Below are positions 1 to 9,593 of a DNA stretch of 64,000 bases, piece by piece. The translations under genes and the position numbers were made by a program. The notes under the pieces were generated by a model. The model searched no databases and was not told the origin of the DNA. It saw only the letters and a program-made list of their open reading frames with translations. Location of the stretch: the NCBI GenBank assembly GCA_947496695.1, contig CANMEI010000004.1, forward strand, positions 62,001 to 126,000. Reading direction: 5' to 3'. The stretch's first letter is position 1, and each line of letters begins with the position of its first letter. This DNA comes from an uncultured Cellulophaga sp. (GTDB taxonomy: Bacteria; Bacteroidota; Bacteroidia; Flavobacteriales; Flavobacteriaceae).

Positions 1-1389
1 TCTAATTAGTTTTGCATTATCAACTCCATTACCTTCACCTTCTGCATAAGATTTACCAATAACATCAGTATCAATTTTAGTCATAAAATCAGCTAATAAA
101 GGCTTACAAGCATGATCAAATAAGTAACAACCATATTCTGCAGTATCAGAAATAACACGATTCATTTCAAATAATTTTTTACGTGCAATTGTGTTTGCTA
201 TTAATGGAGTTTCGTGTAAAGACTCATAGTATGCAGACTCTGCAATAATACCAGAATCAGTCATAGCTTCAAAAGCTAACTCTACACCTGCTCTTACCAT
301 AGCGACCATTAATACTCCGTGATCATAAAATTCTTGCTCAGAAATTTTATCATTTCCTGCTGGAGTTTTTTCAAATGCAGTTTCTCCAGTTGCCGCTCTC
401 CAGGTTAAAAGATTTTTATCATCATTAGCCCAATCTTCCATCATTGTTTTAGAAAATTCACCTTCGATAATATCATCCATATGTTTTCGGAATAATGGAC
501 GCATGATTTCTTTTAATTCTTCAGCTAATTCAAAAGCTTTGATTTTTGCTGGGTTTGATAAACGATCCATCATATGCGTGATACCACCATATTTTAAACC
601 TTCTGTTACTGTTTCCCAACCGTATTGAATTAATTTTGAAGCATAACCTGCATCAAGACCTTTTTCAATCATTTTATCAAAACATAAAATAGATCCTGTT
701 TGTAACAAACCACAAAGAATAGTTTGCTCACCCATTAAATCAGATTTTACTTCTGCAACAAAAGAAGACTCTAAAACACCTGCTCTATCACCACCTGTAG
801 CTACAGCATACGCTTTAGCTTCAGCAAAACCTTTACCTTGTGGGTCATTATCAGGGTGTACAGCAATTAATGTTGGTACACCAAAACCTCTTTTATATTC
901 TTCACGCACTTCAGATCCAGGGCATTTTGGAGCAACCATAATAACCGTTAAATCTTCACGAATTTGCATTCCTTCTTCTACAATATTAAATCCATGAGAA
1001 TAAGATAAAGTAGCTCCTTTTTTCATTAAAGGCATAATTGCAGTTACTACCGCAGTATGTTGCTTATCTGGAGTTAAGTTGATTACTAAATCAGCAGTCG
1101 GAATAAGCCCTTCATAGGTACCAACATTAAAGCTATTTTCTTTAGCGTTTTTATACGATTGTCTTTCTTCTTTAATTGCCGCTTCACGTAATGTATACGA
1201 AATATCTAAACCAGAATCACGCATGTTAAGTCCTTGGTTTAACCCTTGAGCTCCACAACCTACGATTACTATTTTTTTGCCTTTTAAAGCTGATACACCA
1301 TCAGTAAATTCACTACTGTCCATGAATCTACATTTCCCTAATTGGGTCAATTGTTCTCTTAAAGATAGTGTATTGAAATAATTTGCCAT
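1..1389 (-). CDS. ilvC: Ketol-acid reductoisomerase (NADP+), class II, 3' end cut by window edge
   Basis: Second common step of valine/isoleucine synthesis: isomerises and reduces acetolactate or acetohydroxybutyrate with NADPH and Mg2+. The frame is open from an ATG at 1389 to the first base, giving 463 codons with no stop. The Rossmann motif VIVGCGAQG lies near residues 41-49, and a duplicated C-terminal knotted domain is implied by the length; class II (E. coli-type) enzymes have about 490 residues, so roughly 30 residues are missing at the C-terminus. It is last in the order ilvD-ilvB-ilvN-ilvC, 29 bp after ilvN, so it is very probably in the same transcript and under the attenuator upstream of ilvD. 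Confidence 0.95.
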   Translation of the reverse strand, partial: MANYFNTLSLREQLTQLGKCRFMDSSEFTDGVSALKGKKIVIVGCGAQGLNQGLNMRDSGLDISYTLREAAIKEERQSYKNAKENSFNVGTYEGLIPTADLVINLTPDKQHTAVVTAIMPLMKKGATLSYSHGFNIVEEGMQIREDLTVIMVAPKCPGSEVREEYKRGFGVPTLIAVHPDNDPQGKGFAEAKAYAVATGGDRAGVLESSFVAEVKSDLMGEQTILCGLLQTGSILCFDKMIEKGLDAGYASKLIQYGWETVTEGLKYGGITHMMDRLSNPAKIKAFELAEELKEIMRPLFRKHMDDIIEGEFSKTMMEDWANDDKNLLTWRAATGETAFEKTPAGNDKISEQEFYDHGVLMVAMVRAGVELAFEAMTDSGIIAESAYYESLHETPLIANTIARKKLFEMNRVISDTAEYGCYLFDHACKPLLADFMTKIDTDVIGKSYAEGEGNGVDNAKLIR

Positions 1390-1418
1390 TTTATAAACTC
1401 GTTTATTTAAAATTGATT

Positions 1419-1955
1419 TTATTTATTTTCTTTGAATTCTGCTAATAATACCGAAATTGGCATTTCAGCTTTTGTTACTGCTATTCTCCCTGAACGTACA
1501 AATTGCATAATTCCGAAAGGTTTTAATTGATCATACATTTCGTCAACCTCAAATTTTCTTCCTGTTTTTGCCAACACAAAGAAATCTCTTGATACTGTGA
1601 CGATTGTAGCATTACAATCTTTTATAATATTTTGAATATTACGTTCATCAAATAACAAGCTAGAATCTATTTTAAACAAAACAGATTCTTGATAAATAGT
1701 TTCATCATCTAAATGAAAATAAGCTTTAATAACTTCTATTTGTTTTTCTATTTGACCTACAATTTTACGTGCAGTTTCATGATCAGTGAAGATAACTACT
1801 GTAAATTTTGATACGTTTTCTATTTCAGATTTAGATACATTTAAACTTTCAATATTAATATGTCTTTTTAAAAATATCCCTGAAATTCTATTTAGTAAAC
1901 CAACATTATTCTCTGAATAAACTGATACTGTATACCTATTTTTTTCCATTACCAA
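1419..1955 (-). CDS. ilvN: Acetolactate synthase small (regulatory) subunit
   Basis: Regulatory subunit that binds valine and activates the catalytic IlvB subunit. The N-terminal ACT domain is visible at about residues 7-75 ([19 protein letters not shown]), followed by the C-terminal acetolactate synthase small-subunit domain. Length 178 residues is normal. Two starts are possible, Met1 or Met3 (MEKNRYTV); the sequence does not decide between them. It lies 43 bp downstream of ilvB and 29 bp upstream of ilvC, consistent with one operon. Confidence 0.93.
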   Translation of the reverse strand: MVMEKNRYTVSVYSENNVGLLNRISGIFLKRHINIESLNVSKSEIENVSKFTVVIFTDHETARKIVGQIEKQIEVIKAYFHLDDETIYQESVLFKIDSSLLFDERNIQNIIKDCNATIVTVSRDFFVLAKTGRKFEVDEMYDQLKPFGIMQFVRSGRIAVTKAEMPISVLLAEFKENK

Positions 1956-1998
1956 TACTCAAACCCCAAAAGATAAAGCGGGATTTTAATTTAAGTTA

Positions 1999-3738
1999 TT
2001 ATTTTAATCTTATATCTGATACCGATGCTCCTGTTGGAATCATAGGGAATACATTATCTTCCTTCTCCACTTTAACTTCTAAGAAATAAGGTTCTTTTGA
2101 AGCCATCATTTCTTGAATTGTAGCTTTCAAATCTTTTCTTTCGCTAAGTCGCTTTGCTTCAATATGATATCCTTCTGCTATTTTTACAAAATCAGGATTA
2201 ACCATCACTGTTGAAGCATACCTTCTTTCAAAGAACAATTCTTGCCATTGGCGTACCATTCCTAAATGATCATTGTTTAATACAACAATCTTTACAGGTA
2301 TTTTGTGTTGGAAGATTACTCCAAGCTCTTGAATAGTCATTTGATACCCACCATCACCAATTATAGCAACAACTTCTCTATCCATAGCGCCTTGTTTAGC
2401 ACCAATTGCTGCTGGTAAAGCAAAGCCCATTGTACCTAAACCACCAGAAGTAATATTACTTTTTGTTTGGTTAAATTTTGCATATCTACAAGCAATCATT
2501 TGGTGTTGTCCAACATCTGTAACAATTACAGCGCTGTTTTTTGAAGCAATATTAATTTCTTCAATAACTTCACCCATAGTTAAACCTTCTTTCGTTGGTT
2601 TAATATCATTTTTGATTACTTCATTATATTCAATCTCATATCTTTTCTTAAACTCATTATGCCATTCATCATGATTATTCTCATTAATTAATGGTAAAAT
2701 AAGTTGTAAAGTTTCTTTTGAATTTCCAAGAACAGCAATGTCAGACATTACGTTTTTGTTAATTTCAGCAGGATCTATTTCAAAATGAATAACCTTAGCT
2801 TGTTTTGCGTAAGTTTCTAAATTACCAGTAACACGATCATCAAAACGCATACCAATAGCAATTAACAAATCGCACTCATTAGTCAATACATTTGGTGCGT
2901 AATTGCCATGCATACCAACCATACCTACATTTAATGGATGTTCACTATCCATTGCCGCTACTCCTAAAATTGTCCAGGCAGCTGGTATTCCTGCTTTTTC
3001 AACTAATTGTTTTAATTCTGACTCTGCTTCACCTAAAATAACTCCTTGACCAAAAACGATCATCGGTTTTTTAGCTTCATTAATTAATTTAGCAGCTTCT
3101 GAAATTGCATTTTTATTAGGCTTTGGAACTGGTTTATAACTACGTACACCAGTACACTTTTCATAAGTAAAATCGAATGTATCAAACTGAGCATCTTTAG
3201 TAATATCAATTAATACCGGACCTGGGCGACCAGATTTTGCGATATAAAATGCTTTTGCTAAAATCTCTGGTATTTCAGAAGCTTTTGTTATTTGGTAATT
3301 CCACTTTGTAACTGGTGTAGAAATCCCAACAATATCAGTTTCTTGAAAAGCATCAGAACCTAATAAATGACTACCTACTTGACCTGTAATACAAACCATT
3401 GGTGTAGAATCTATTTGAGCATCAGCTAAACCTGTGACTAAATTTGTTGCTCCAGGGCCTGAAGTTGCCATAGCAACACCAACTTTACCTGAAACTCTTG
3501 CATAACCTTGAGCGGCATGTGTTGCTCCTTGTTCATGACGTGTTAATATATGAGTCAGTTTATCTTGAAATTTATATAATTCATCATAAACTGGCATTAT
3601 AGCTCCACCTGGGTAACCATAAATTAAGTCAACACCTTCTGCTAACAAACAATGAATAATCGCTTCAGCTCCACTAATTTTCATAGTTTCTAACTTTTTT
3701 TTAGGTGTTTTATTTTCTTTTATTGTGTTTGTATTCAT
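1999..3738 (-). CDS. ilvB: Acetolactate synthase large (catalytic) subunit
   Basis: ThDP-dependent enzyme joining two pyruvates, or pyruvate and 2-oxobutyrate, at the start of branched-chain amino acid synthesis. Visible features: GYPGG at 41-45, the catalytic Glu69 in RHEQGA, an FAD/PYR-type core, and the ThDP-binding signature GDGG at 461-464 ending in NN at 488-489. Length 579 residues fits the family. The first about 18 residues are Lys/Thr-rich and not conserved, so the true start may be slightly later (Met19, MKISGAEAI). It follows ilvD by about 64 bp and precedes ilvN. Confidence 0.96.
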   Translation of the reverse strand: MNTNTIKENKTPKKKLETMKISGAEAIIHCLLAEGVDLIYGYPGGAIMPVYDELYKFQDKLTHILTRHEQGATHAAQGYARVSGKVGVAMATSGPGATNLVTGLADAQIDSTPMVCITGQVGSHLLGSDAFQETDIVGISTPVTKWNYQITKASEIPEILAKAFYIAKSGRPGPVLIDITKDAQFDTFDFTYEKCTGVRSYKPVPKPNKNAISEAAKLINEAKKPMIVFGQGVILGEAESELKQLVEKAGIPAAWTILGVAAMDSEHPLNVGMVGMHGNYAPNVLTNECDLLIAIGMRFDDRVTGNLETYAKQAKVIHFEIDPAEINKNVMSDIAVLGNSKETLQLILPLINENNHDEWHNEFKKRYEIEYNEVIKNDIKPTKEGLTMGEVIEEINIASKNSAVIVTDVGQHQMIACRYAKFNQTKSNITSGGLGTMGFALPAAIGAKQGAMDREVVAIIGDGGYQMTIQELGVIFQHKIPVKIVVLNNDHLGMVRQWQELFFERRYASTVMVNPDFVKIAEGYHIEAKRLSERKDLKATIQEMMASKEPYFLEVKVEKEDNVFPMIPTGASVSDIRLK

Positions 3739-3802
3739 TCTCTTTATCTTGAGATTTCCTCTCTAAATGATGCTTTATTTAGATAGAAATGAAAATATAT
3801 TA

Positions 3803-5479
3803 TTAAAATTCATCAGTAACACAACCTTGTGATGCTGAAGATACAGAACGAGCGTATTTGTATAATACTCCCTTTTTAAATTTTAACTCTGGTGCTACCC
3901 AAGTTTCTTTTCTTTTTGCTAACTCCTCTGCAGTAACATCAACATTGATTGAATTTGTTTCTGCGTCAATAGTAATAATATCACCATCATTTATTAATGC
4001 AATAGCACCACCATCTTGAGCTTCTGGAGAAATATGACCTACGACGAAACCATGTGTACCTCCTGAAAATCTACCATCTGTAATTAAAGCTACATCTTTA
4101 CCTAAACCAGCACCCATAATTGCCGCTGTTGGTTTTAGCATTTCTGGCATTCCAGGTCCACCTTTTGGTCCTTCGTAACGGATGACGACTACATCGCCTT
4201 TTTTCACTAAACCAGTTCTAATACCATCGTTAGCGGCATATTCACCATTAAATACTTTTGCTGTTCCTTTAAATAACAAACCTTCTTTACCCGTAATTTT
4301 TGCAACAGAACCATTTTCTGCGATATTCCCATAAAGCATACGTAAATGTCCTGTAGCTTTTATAGGGTTTTCTAAAGGACGTATAACATCTTGCCCTTCT
4401 AATAAACTTGGCACTTCTGCTAAATTTTCTGCTAATGTTTTACCTGTAACAGTCAAACAATCACCATGTAATAAGCCTTTTTCTAATAAATACTTTAATA
4501 CTGCTGGTGTACCACCAATACGGTGAACATCTTCCATTAAATATTTACCACTAGGTTTTAAATCAGCTATAAAAGGTGTTGTGTCACTAATATGCTGAAA
4601 ATCTTGTAATGTAAATTCAATATCTGCAGCTCTTGCAATAGCTAAAAAGTGAAGTACTGCATTTGTAGAACCTCCCATAATAGTTACTAAACGAATTGCA
4701 TTTTCTAGAGATTTTCTAGTAACAATATCTAAAGGCTTAATATCATTTTCTAACAAATAATACATTTTTTTACCCGCCTCAATACATTCTCCTTTTTTCT
4801 CACTACCAATTGCTGGGTTTGAAGAATTATAAGGTAATGCCATACCTAAAGCTTCAATAGCCGATGCCATTGTATTTGCAGTATACATACCACCACAAGC
4901 ACCAGCACCTGGAATAGATTTTTTAATGATACATTGAAATTCATCTTCTTTCATTGTACCTGCAACCTTTTCTCCCCAAGCTTCAAAAGCAGAAACAACA
5001 TCTAACTTTTTATCATTATGACAACCTGAGGCTATAGTACCACCATAAACTAATATTGATGGTCTGTTTAAACGAATCATCGCCATTAAAGCACCTGGCA
5101 TGTTTTTATCACAACCAACTACAGTAACTAAACCGTCATAAGACATACCTTGAACAACAGTTTCCATAGAATCTGCTATAATATCACGTGATGGTAATGA
5201 AAAACGCATTCCTGGAGTTCCCATAGAAATACCGTCACTAACACCAATGGTATTGAATATCAAGCCTACCGATTCATTTGAGTTTACACCTTCTTTTACT
5301 TCCTTAGCTAAATCATTCAAATGCATGTTACACGGGTTACCTTCATAACCAGTACTTGCAATACCCACTATAGGCTTTTCAAAATCTTCATCTTTAAAGC
5401 CTATACCATATAGCATTGCTTTTGCTGCAGGTTGTGTAGGATCTTGAGTGACGTTTTTACTATATTTATTTATTTCCAT
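3803..5479 (-). CDS. ilvD: Dihydroxy-acid dehydratase
   Basis: Third common step of Val/Ile synthesis: dehydrates 2,3-dihydroxy acids to 2-oxo acids using an Fe-S cluster and Mg2+. The conserved cysteines sit at Cys50 (GNPCNMH), Cys123 (VGCDKNMPG) and Cys195 ([12 protein letters not shown]). Length 558 is typical. It is the first structural gene of the ilv operon. Between it and the likely promoter lies a leader of about 370 nt with an Ile/Val-rich leader peptide and a terminator hairpin, so its expression probably depends on readthrough of that hairpin. Confidence 0.96.
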   Translation of the reverse strand: MEINKYSKNVTQDPTQPAAKAMLYGIGFKDEDFEKPIVGIASTGYEGNPCNMHLNDLAKEVKEGVNSNESVGLIFNTIGVSDGISMGTPGMRFSLPSRDIIADSMETVVQGMSYDGLVTVVGCDKNMPGALMAMIRLNRPSILVYGGTIASGCHNDKKLDVVSAFEAWGEKVAGTMKEDEFQCIIKKSIPGAGACGGMYTANTMASAIEALGMALPYNSSNPAIGSEKKGECIEAGKKMYYLLENDIKPLDIVTRKSLENAIRLVTIMGGSTNAVLHFLAIARAADIEFTLQDFQHISDTTPFIADLKPSGKYLMEDVHRIGGTPAVLKYLLEKGLLHGDCLTVTGKTLAENLAEVPSLLEGQDVIRPLENPIKATGHLRMLYGNIAENGSVAKITGKEGLLFKGTAKVFNGEYAANDGIRTGLVKKGDVVVIRYEGPKGGPGMPEMLKPTAAIMGAGLGKDVALITDGRFSGGTHGFVVGHISPEAQDGGAIALINDGDIITIDAETNSINVDVTAEELAKRKETWVAPELKFKKGVLYKYARSVSSASQGCVTDEF

Positions 5480-5734
5480 TAAACTTAATGCTTGTATATT
5501 AAATTTTGCTTGTATATTCTCTAACTATTCAAAGATAATTATTTATAATCCCTTATTATTTTAACAATTCTTATTGGTATAAATTCAATTTCTAGTAAAA
5601 TTACTTAAATTATTACAAATCAAACAGATAGACTACTATTTTGTACCATATTCAATACTTTTAAAGTTTTTTTTGAGGTCTATTTTCTATCTATTTCTAT
5701 CTATATTTTAAAGATTATTTAAAATTTAAGCAAT

Positions 5735-5770
5735 AAAAAAGCCTGTATCAATATAAATGACACAGGCTTT
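5735..5770 (-). terminator. Attenuator terminator hairpin in the ilv leader
   Basis: On the minus strand an arm AAAGCCTGTGTC pairs with GATACAGGCTTT and is followed by a T-run, upstream of ilvD and inside the predicted mRNA leader. The second arm's 8-mer TGATACAG also occurs earlier in the leader, overlapping the leader-peptide stop codon (5784-5791). That copy could pair with the terminator's first arm (5759-5765) and prevent termination. This is the geometry expected of a ribosome-mediated attenuator. The dual pairing is read directly from the sequence; function is inferred. Confidence 0.75.
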
Positions 5771-5788
5771 AATAAATAAAATGCTGTA

Positions 5789-5845
5789 TCATCTCAAATC
5801 TGAGACAATAATAATCACTTTATTATTTACTATATTTTTACTCAT
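5789..5845 (-). CDS. Putative ilv operon leader peptide (18 aa)
   Basis: Short ORF MSKNIVNNKVIIIVSDLR. Eight of its 18 codons are Ile, Val or Leu, including the run V-I-I-I-V at codons 10-14. It ends at a TGA that is part of TGATACAG, the segment able to compete with the attenuator hairpin just downstream. A ribosome stalled for Ile/Val at codons 11-14 would leave that segment free; one that reaches the stop would cover it. This matches classical leader-peptide attenuation known from enterobacterial ilv operons. Too short to prove by coding statistics. Confidence 0.7.
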   Translation of the reverse strand: MSKNIVNNKVIIIVSDLR

Positions 5846-5853
5846 TGTTAAGG

Positions 5854-5884
5854 TAAAGATAATTAATATGATGATAGCAACAAA
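5854..5884 (-). promoter_or_regulatory. Probable promoter of the ilv leader/operon
   Basis: On the minus strand a TTTG (5881-5884) is followed after 19 nt by TATCTTTA (5854-5861), one mismatch from the Bacteroidota -7 consensus TAnnTTTG, with normal -33/-7 spacing. The leader-peptide ATG lies only 8 nt downstream, so the leader peptide would be nearly leaderless. Confidence 0.55.
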
Positions 5885-5904
5885 AAGATAGATTAAGAAT
5901 TATT

Positions 5905-5912
5905 TATATTTG
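5905..5912 (+). promoter_or_regulatory. Possible -7 box of the aldehyde dehydrogenase gene
   Basis: TATATTTG is an exact TAnnTTTG match ending 4 nt before the ATG at 5917. If real, the mRNA would be essentially leaderless. No TTTG is seen at the expected -33 distance, so this is weak. Confidence 0.3.
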
Positions 5913-5916
5913 ATAT

Positions 5917-7284
5917 ATGGAGCAAATACTAAATAAACAAAAATATTTTTTCAATTCTCAACAGACAAAAGATATTGTTTTTAGAAAAAAGTACTTAGTA
6001 AAATTGAAAAATGAAATACTAGCCCAAGAAGATGCTATTTGTGATGCTATATATGCGGATTTTAAAAAACCAAAATTTGAAACTTTAGCGACTGAAACAC
6101 AATTTATCATTGCGGAAATAAACACCGCTATTAAAAAAATTAAAAAATGGGCTAAACCTAAATATATAGGTTCTACCCTATTAAATTGGCCTTCTAAAGA
6201 TTATATTTATAAAGAACCTTATGGTACTATTTTAATTATTGCTCCATGGAACTATCCTTTTCAATTAGCGATTGCACCATTAATAGGGGCTATTACAGCT
6301 GGAAATACTGCTGTAATTAAACCCTCGGAACTTACACCAAATACTTCAAAAATTATAGTAGATATTCTTCAAAAAGTTTTTCCTGAAGAATATGTTTCTG
6401 TAATTGAAGGTGGTGTTAAAGTTTCAAAACTATTACTTGCTCAAAAATGGGATTATATATTTTTTACAGGAAGTACTCGTGTTGGCAAAATAGTCTATGA
6501 AAGTGCTGCTAAACATCTAACTCCTGTTACACTAGAATTAGGAGGTAAAAACCCTGCCATTATTGATGAAACTTCATCAATTAAAATAGCTGCTGATAGA
6601 ATTGCTTGGGGTAAATTTTTAAATGCCGGACAAACCTGTATTGCAACTGATTACATATTAGTTCATAAAAGCATAAAAAACCAACTTATTGAAGCTTTAA
6701 AGCAAAGTATTACTAAGTTTTACGGTGAGAATATAGAAAATTCTTCCGATTTTGCTCGAACTTTAAATCATTCACATTATACTGATTTGAAAGAAATGTT
6801 AGTTGGTGAAAATATACTTTTTGGTGGCAATACTAATGATGTTGACAATTATATTTCTCCTACTCTTGTTGATGAACCTAAACTAGAAAGTGCATTAATG
6901 AAAGGTGAAATATTTGGTCCTATTTTACCCATAATATCTTATAAAACTGAAGCAGATATAGATAAATATATTAGTAACTATGGTAAACCTTTAGCGACCT
7001 ATATCTTTAGCTCTAATAAAACCTTTCAAAATAAAATATTACATAAATATAGTTTTGGTGGTGGCACTATTAATGACACTATAATTCATATTACAAATAA
7101 AAAACTACCTTTCGGAGGTGTCGGCTCTAGTGGAATAGGCTCGTATCATGGAAAATTATCGTTTGATTTATTTTCACATTCTAAAGCAATCATTAAAAAA
7201 GGAAATTGGATTGATATTCCTTTACGATATCCTCCTTATAATTTACCTATAAAATTTGCAAAAAAAATAAGCAAACTGTTTTAA
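5917..7284 (+). CDS. NAD(P)-dependent aldehyde dehydrogenase, class 3 (fatty aldehyde) type
   Basis: Oxidises aldehydes to carboxylic acids. Motifs: APWNYPF at 109-115 (oxyanion Asn112), FFTGSTRVGK at 182-191, LELGGKNP at 206-213 with general base Glu207, and catalytic Cys241 in NAGQTC. Length 455 fits the shorter class 3/YwdH-like group rather than the roughly 490-residue classes. It is a single gene, divergent from the ilv leader and convergent with pxpC, whose stop is only 2 bp away. Substrate cannot be told from sequence; long-chain or lipid-derived aldehydes are usual for this group. Confidence 0.9.
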   Translation: MEQILNKQKYFFNSQQTKDIVFRKKYLVKLKNEILAQEDAICDAIYADFKKPKFETLATETQFIIAEINTAIKKIKKWAKPKYIGSTLLNWPSKDYIYKEPYGTILIIAPWNYPFQLAIAPLIGAITAGNTAVIKPSELTPNTSKIIVDILQKVFPEEYVSVIEGGVKVSKLLLAQKWDYIFFTGSTRVGKIVYESAAKHLTPVTLELGGKNPAIIDETSSIKIAADRIAWGKFLNAGQTCIATDYILVHKSIKNQLIEALKQSITKFYGENIENSSDFARTLNHSHYTDLKEMLVGENILFGGNTNDVDNYISPTLVDEPKLESALMKGEIFGPILPIISYKTEADIDKYISNYGKPLATYIFSSNKTFQNKILHKYSFGGGTINDTIIHITNKKLPFGGVGSSGIGSYHGKLSFDLFSHSKAIIKKGNWIDIPLRYPPYNLPIKFAKKISKLF

Positions 7285-7286
7285 AA

Positions 7287-8126
7287 TTACAATAACTTAA
7301 ATGAAATAGTATCTCCTGATTTTTTTTGTGATACAATAGATATAGCTTTATCTGTCAACTGAATAATTCTTGGGTAACCACCAGTAGTTTGTCCGTCTCT
7401 CATTAAAATAATTAATTTCCCTGCAGGGGTAAACTGTACTGTTCCTGGCAATGTAGCTGATGTTAACATAGAAAATGAATGTCCATCAATAATTTCATTT
7501 AATTGATATGCCATTCTATTATTTTCTGAAGCTATAGTAAATTCTTTAAAAAATATTTGTTCTAGTTGTTTATCATTTAGCAAATCAAACTCAGGACCTT
7601 TACCTACATACAATTCAGTTTCATCTAACAAAGTATTGGTTTTTAAACCACTTATTTTCGGGTCAAAATTAGACCATTTTGTATATTTTATTTGAGATTT
7701 GTCTTTAACCACGCCACTTGGCGTAATTGCAGAGTAACATGACCTACTGCCTAAAATTTCAGAAGTTTGAAATCCGTTTTTAATCGCTAAATAACCTCTA
7801 AATCCTTTTTTTAATCTTCCGTATGAAAGAATATCTCCTGCTTTTATCTTTAACAACTCATAATTTTCTACAGGTTCATTATTCAATGTAATTGAAAATT
7901 CTGCACCTCCAAGAGTTATGTACGTATCTTGCTCAAACTCTAAAGTTGGACCTGTCATTGTAATTTCTAATACTGAAGCTTTTGTTTCATTTTCTAAAAG
8001 TGTGTTTATTTTATAAACTGTTTCCATATCCATAACACCCGAAACAGGAACACCTTTATCTCTAAGTCCAAAACGACCACAATCTTGAACCGTTGTGTAA
8101 AAACCAGATTTTAATACTTTAAGCAT
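7287..8126 (-). CDS. pxpC: 5-oxoprolinase subunit PxpC
   Basis: C subunit (AHS2/KipA family) of the bacterial ATP-dependent 5-oxoprolinase PxpABC, which opens 5-oxoproline to glutamate. The family signature is at the N-terminus: GFYTTVQDCGRFG (8-20) and GVPVSGVMD (25-33). Length 279 is slightly short but complete. It overlaps pxpB by 8 bp, a sign of translational coupling, and is last in the operon. The older names are KipA and biotin-dependent carboxyltransferase-like; the pxpA and pxpB neighbours support the oxoprolinase role. Confidence 0.9.
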   Translation of the reverse strand: MLKVLKSGFYTTVQDCGRFGLRDKGVPVSGVMDMETVYKINTLLENETKASVLEITMTGPTLEFEQDTYITLGGAEFSITLNNEPVENYELLKIKAGDILSYGRLKKGFRGYLAIKNGFQTSEILGSRSCYSAITPSGVVKDKSQIKYTKWSNFDPKISGLKTNTLLDETELYVGKGPEFDLLNDKQLEQIFFKEFTIASENNRMAYQLNEIIDGHSFSMLTSATLPGTVQFTPAGKLIILMRDGQTTGGYPRIIQLTDKAISIVSQKKSGDTISFKLL

Positions 8127-8856
8127 CTATTTTAGATTTTTCTGGTTTATAAATACCTACTTCAACCTCTATTTTATGTAATTCATAAGTAGCTTTTGAC
8201 ACTTTATAAAACTGAATTTTATCTCCTACTTTTACCAAACAAGGTTCTTCATTTTTTGTGTTGAAAATTGGCACATTGCAATTACCAATAATATTCCAAC
8301 CACCAGGAGATTCTTGAGGGTAAATTCCTGTTTGTTTACCTGCTAAGCCTACAGCTCCTTTTATCACTTTTTTTCTTGGAGAATCACGCCTTGGAATTTC
8401 TAATTCTTTAGGTAAACCTCCTAAATACATAAAGCCTGGCAGAAACCCAATACCATATACTGTATAAACATTAGCTGTATGCATTGTAATTATTTCTTCA
8501 GGTGTTTTTTTTAATTTTTCGGCAACTTCAAATAAATCTAAACTGAAATTTTCATCATAACAAACGGGTAAACGCCAAAGATATTTTTGCTCTTTCTTAA
8601 TATCGCTTTTAGTTATATACCAATTTAATAGTTGGTTTTTAAAAGAAATAAAATCTATAGTTGTATTTCGTAAAATAACCGTTAATGAATTGTATGCAGG
8701 CACCAATTCAAAAGTTTCATTTATTAAACATTCTTCTTTAAGGTAAGATGAGAATGTCAAAATATCATCAAGAATATCTTCCTCTACTCTATCAGGCCAT
8801 TCAATTAAAACAGCATGTACACCAAAAGGTTTTATAGCTATTGAATATTGTTTCAC
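8119..8856 (-). CDS. pxpB: 5-oxoprolinase subunit PxpB
   Basis: B subunit (AHS1/KipI family) of 5-oxoprolinase. The family core is visible as GFLPGFMYLGGLP at 137-149 and SPGGWNIIG at 183-191. Length 245 is normal. It overlaps pxpA by 4 bp upstream and pxpC by 8 bp downstream, so all three subunits are probably translated in a coupled manner. In B. subtilis the homologue KipI was first described as an inhibitor of the kinase KinA; the gene order here favours the metabolic function. Confidence 0.9.
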   Translation of the reverse strand: MKQYSIAIKPFGVHAVLIEWPDRVEEDILDDILTFSSYLKEECLINETFELVPAYNSLTVILRNTTIDFISFKNQLLNWYITKSDIKKEQKYLWRLPVCYDENFSLDLFEVAEKLKKTPEEIITMHTANVYTVYGIGFLPGFMYLGGLPKELEIPRRDSPRKKVIKGAVGLAGKQTGIYPQESPGGWNIIGNCNVPIFNTKNEEPCLVKVGDKIQFYKVSKATYELHKIEVEVGIYKPEKSKIDA

Positions 8857-9590
8857 TTTTTTAAGGTTATATTATGGTTGGGTAATTTATGATGAAGATA
8901 CATTAATATTTCGGAAACATTATCAGTGTCGCCGTGAATACAATAAGTTTGCGAAATAATAGGTTTAAAATTATTATTTATTGTTTTCACTTGCTTATTA
9001 ATTACCATCTCTTTAATATGAGCTAAAATTTCAGCTCCATCAGTAATTAATGATTTAGGTAATTTACGAGACACTAGAGACAAATTATCATTATAATTTC
9101 TGTCTGCAAAAGCTTCGTATACAACTTTAAAACCTTGGTTAATTGCTTCTATTGCAATTACAGATTTATAAGGCACATATAATTTAACCTCTTGTTTATA
9201 AGCTTCAATACTGTTTAAAAAAACATTTGCTAAATTTTTATCTTTAGCAATATCATTATATAGAGCTCCATGTGCTTTAATATGGTGTATTTTTCCTTTA
9301 GTGACTTTTAGAACTTTCATAAAAAGTGCTAATTGATTTTGTATGCTCTCTTTTAAATTTTTATAAGAAATTTGTATAGATTCTCTTCCAAAATTTTCTT
9401 TATCAGGATATGATGGATGTGCACCTATTTTTATTTTATTTTTTAGCGCTAAATCAACTACATTCTTTATAGTTTTTTCATCTCCAGCATGACCACCACA
9501 AGCAATATTACAAGAAGAAATTAAGGGCAACAACACACTCTCATTACCTATTCCTTCACCTACATCACAATTTATATCAATCTCAATCAT
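8853..9590 (-). CDS. pxpA: 5-oxoprolinase subunit PxpA (LamB/YcsF family)
   Basis: A subunit of the three-part 5-oxoprolinase. Signature residues: DINCDVGEG at 4-12 and SCNIACGGHAGD at 26-37, rich in Asp, Cys and His as in the LamB/YcsF TIM-barrel family. Length 245 is typical. The stop of the NRAMP-like gene lies 3 bp from its start, so it sits in the middle of a tight operon. Confidence 0.92.
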   Translation of the reverse strand: MIEIDINCDVGEGIGNESVLLPLISSCNIACGGHAGDEKTIKNVVDLALKNKIKIGAHPSYPDKENFGRESIQISYKNLKESIQNQLALFMKVLKVTKGKIHHIKAHGALYNDIAKDKNLANVFLNSIEAYKQEVKLYVPYKSVIAIEAINQGFKVVYEAFADRNYNDNLSLVSRKLPKSLITDGAEILAHIKEMVINKQVKTINNNFKPIISQTYCIHGDTDNVSEILMYLHHKLPNHNITLKK

Positions 9591-9593
9591 ATT

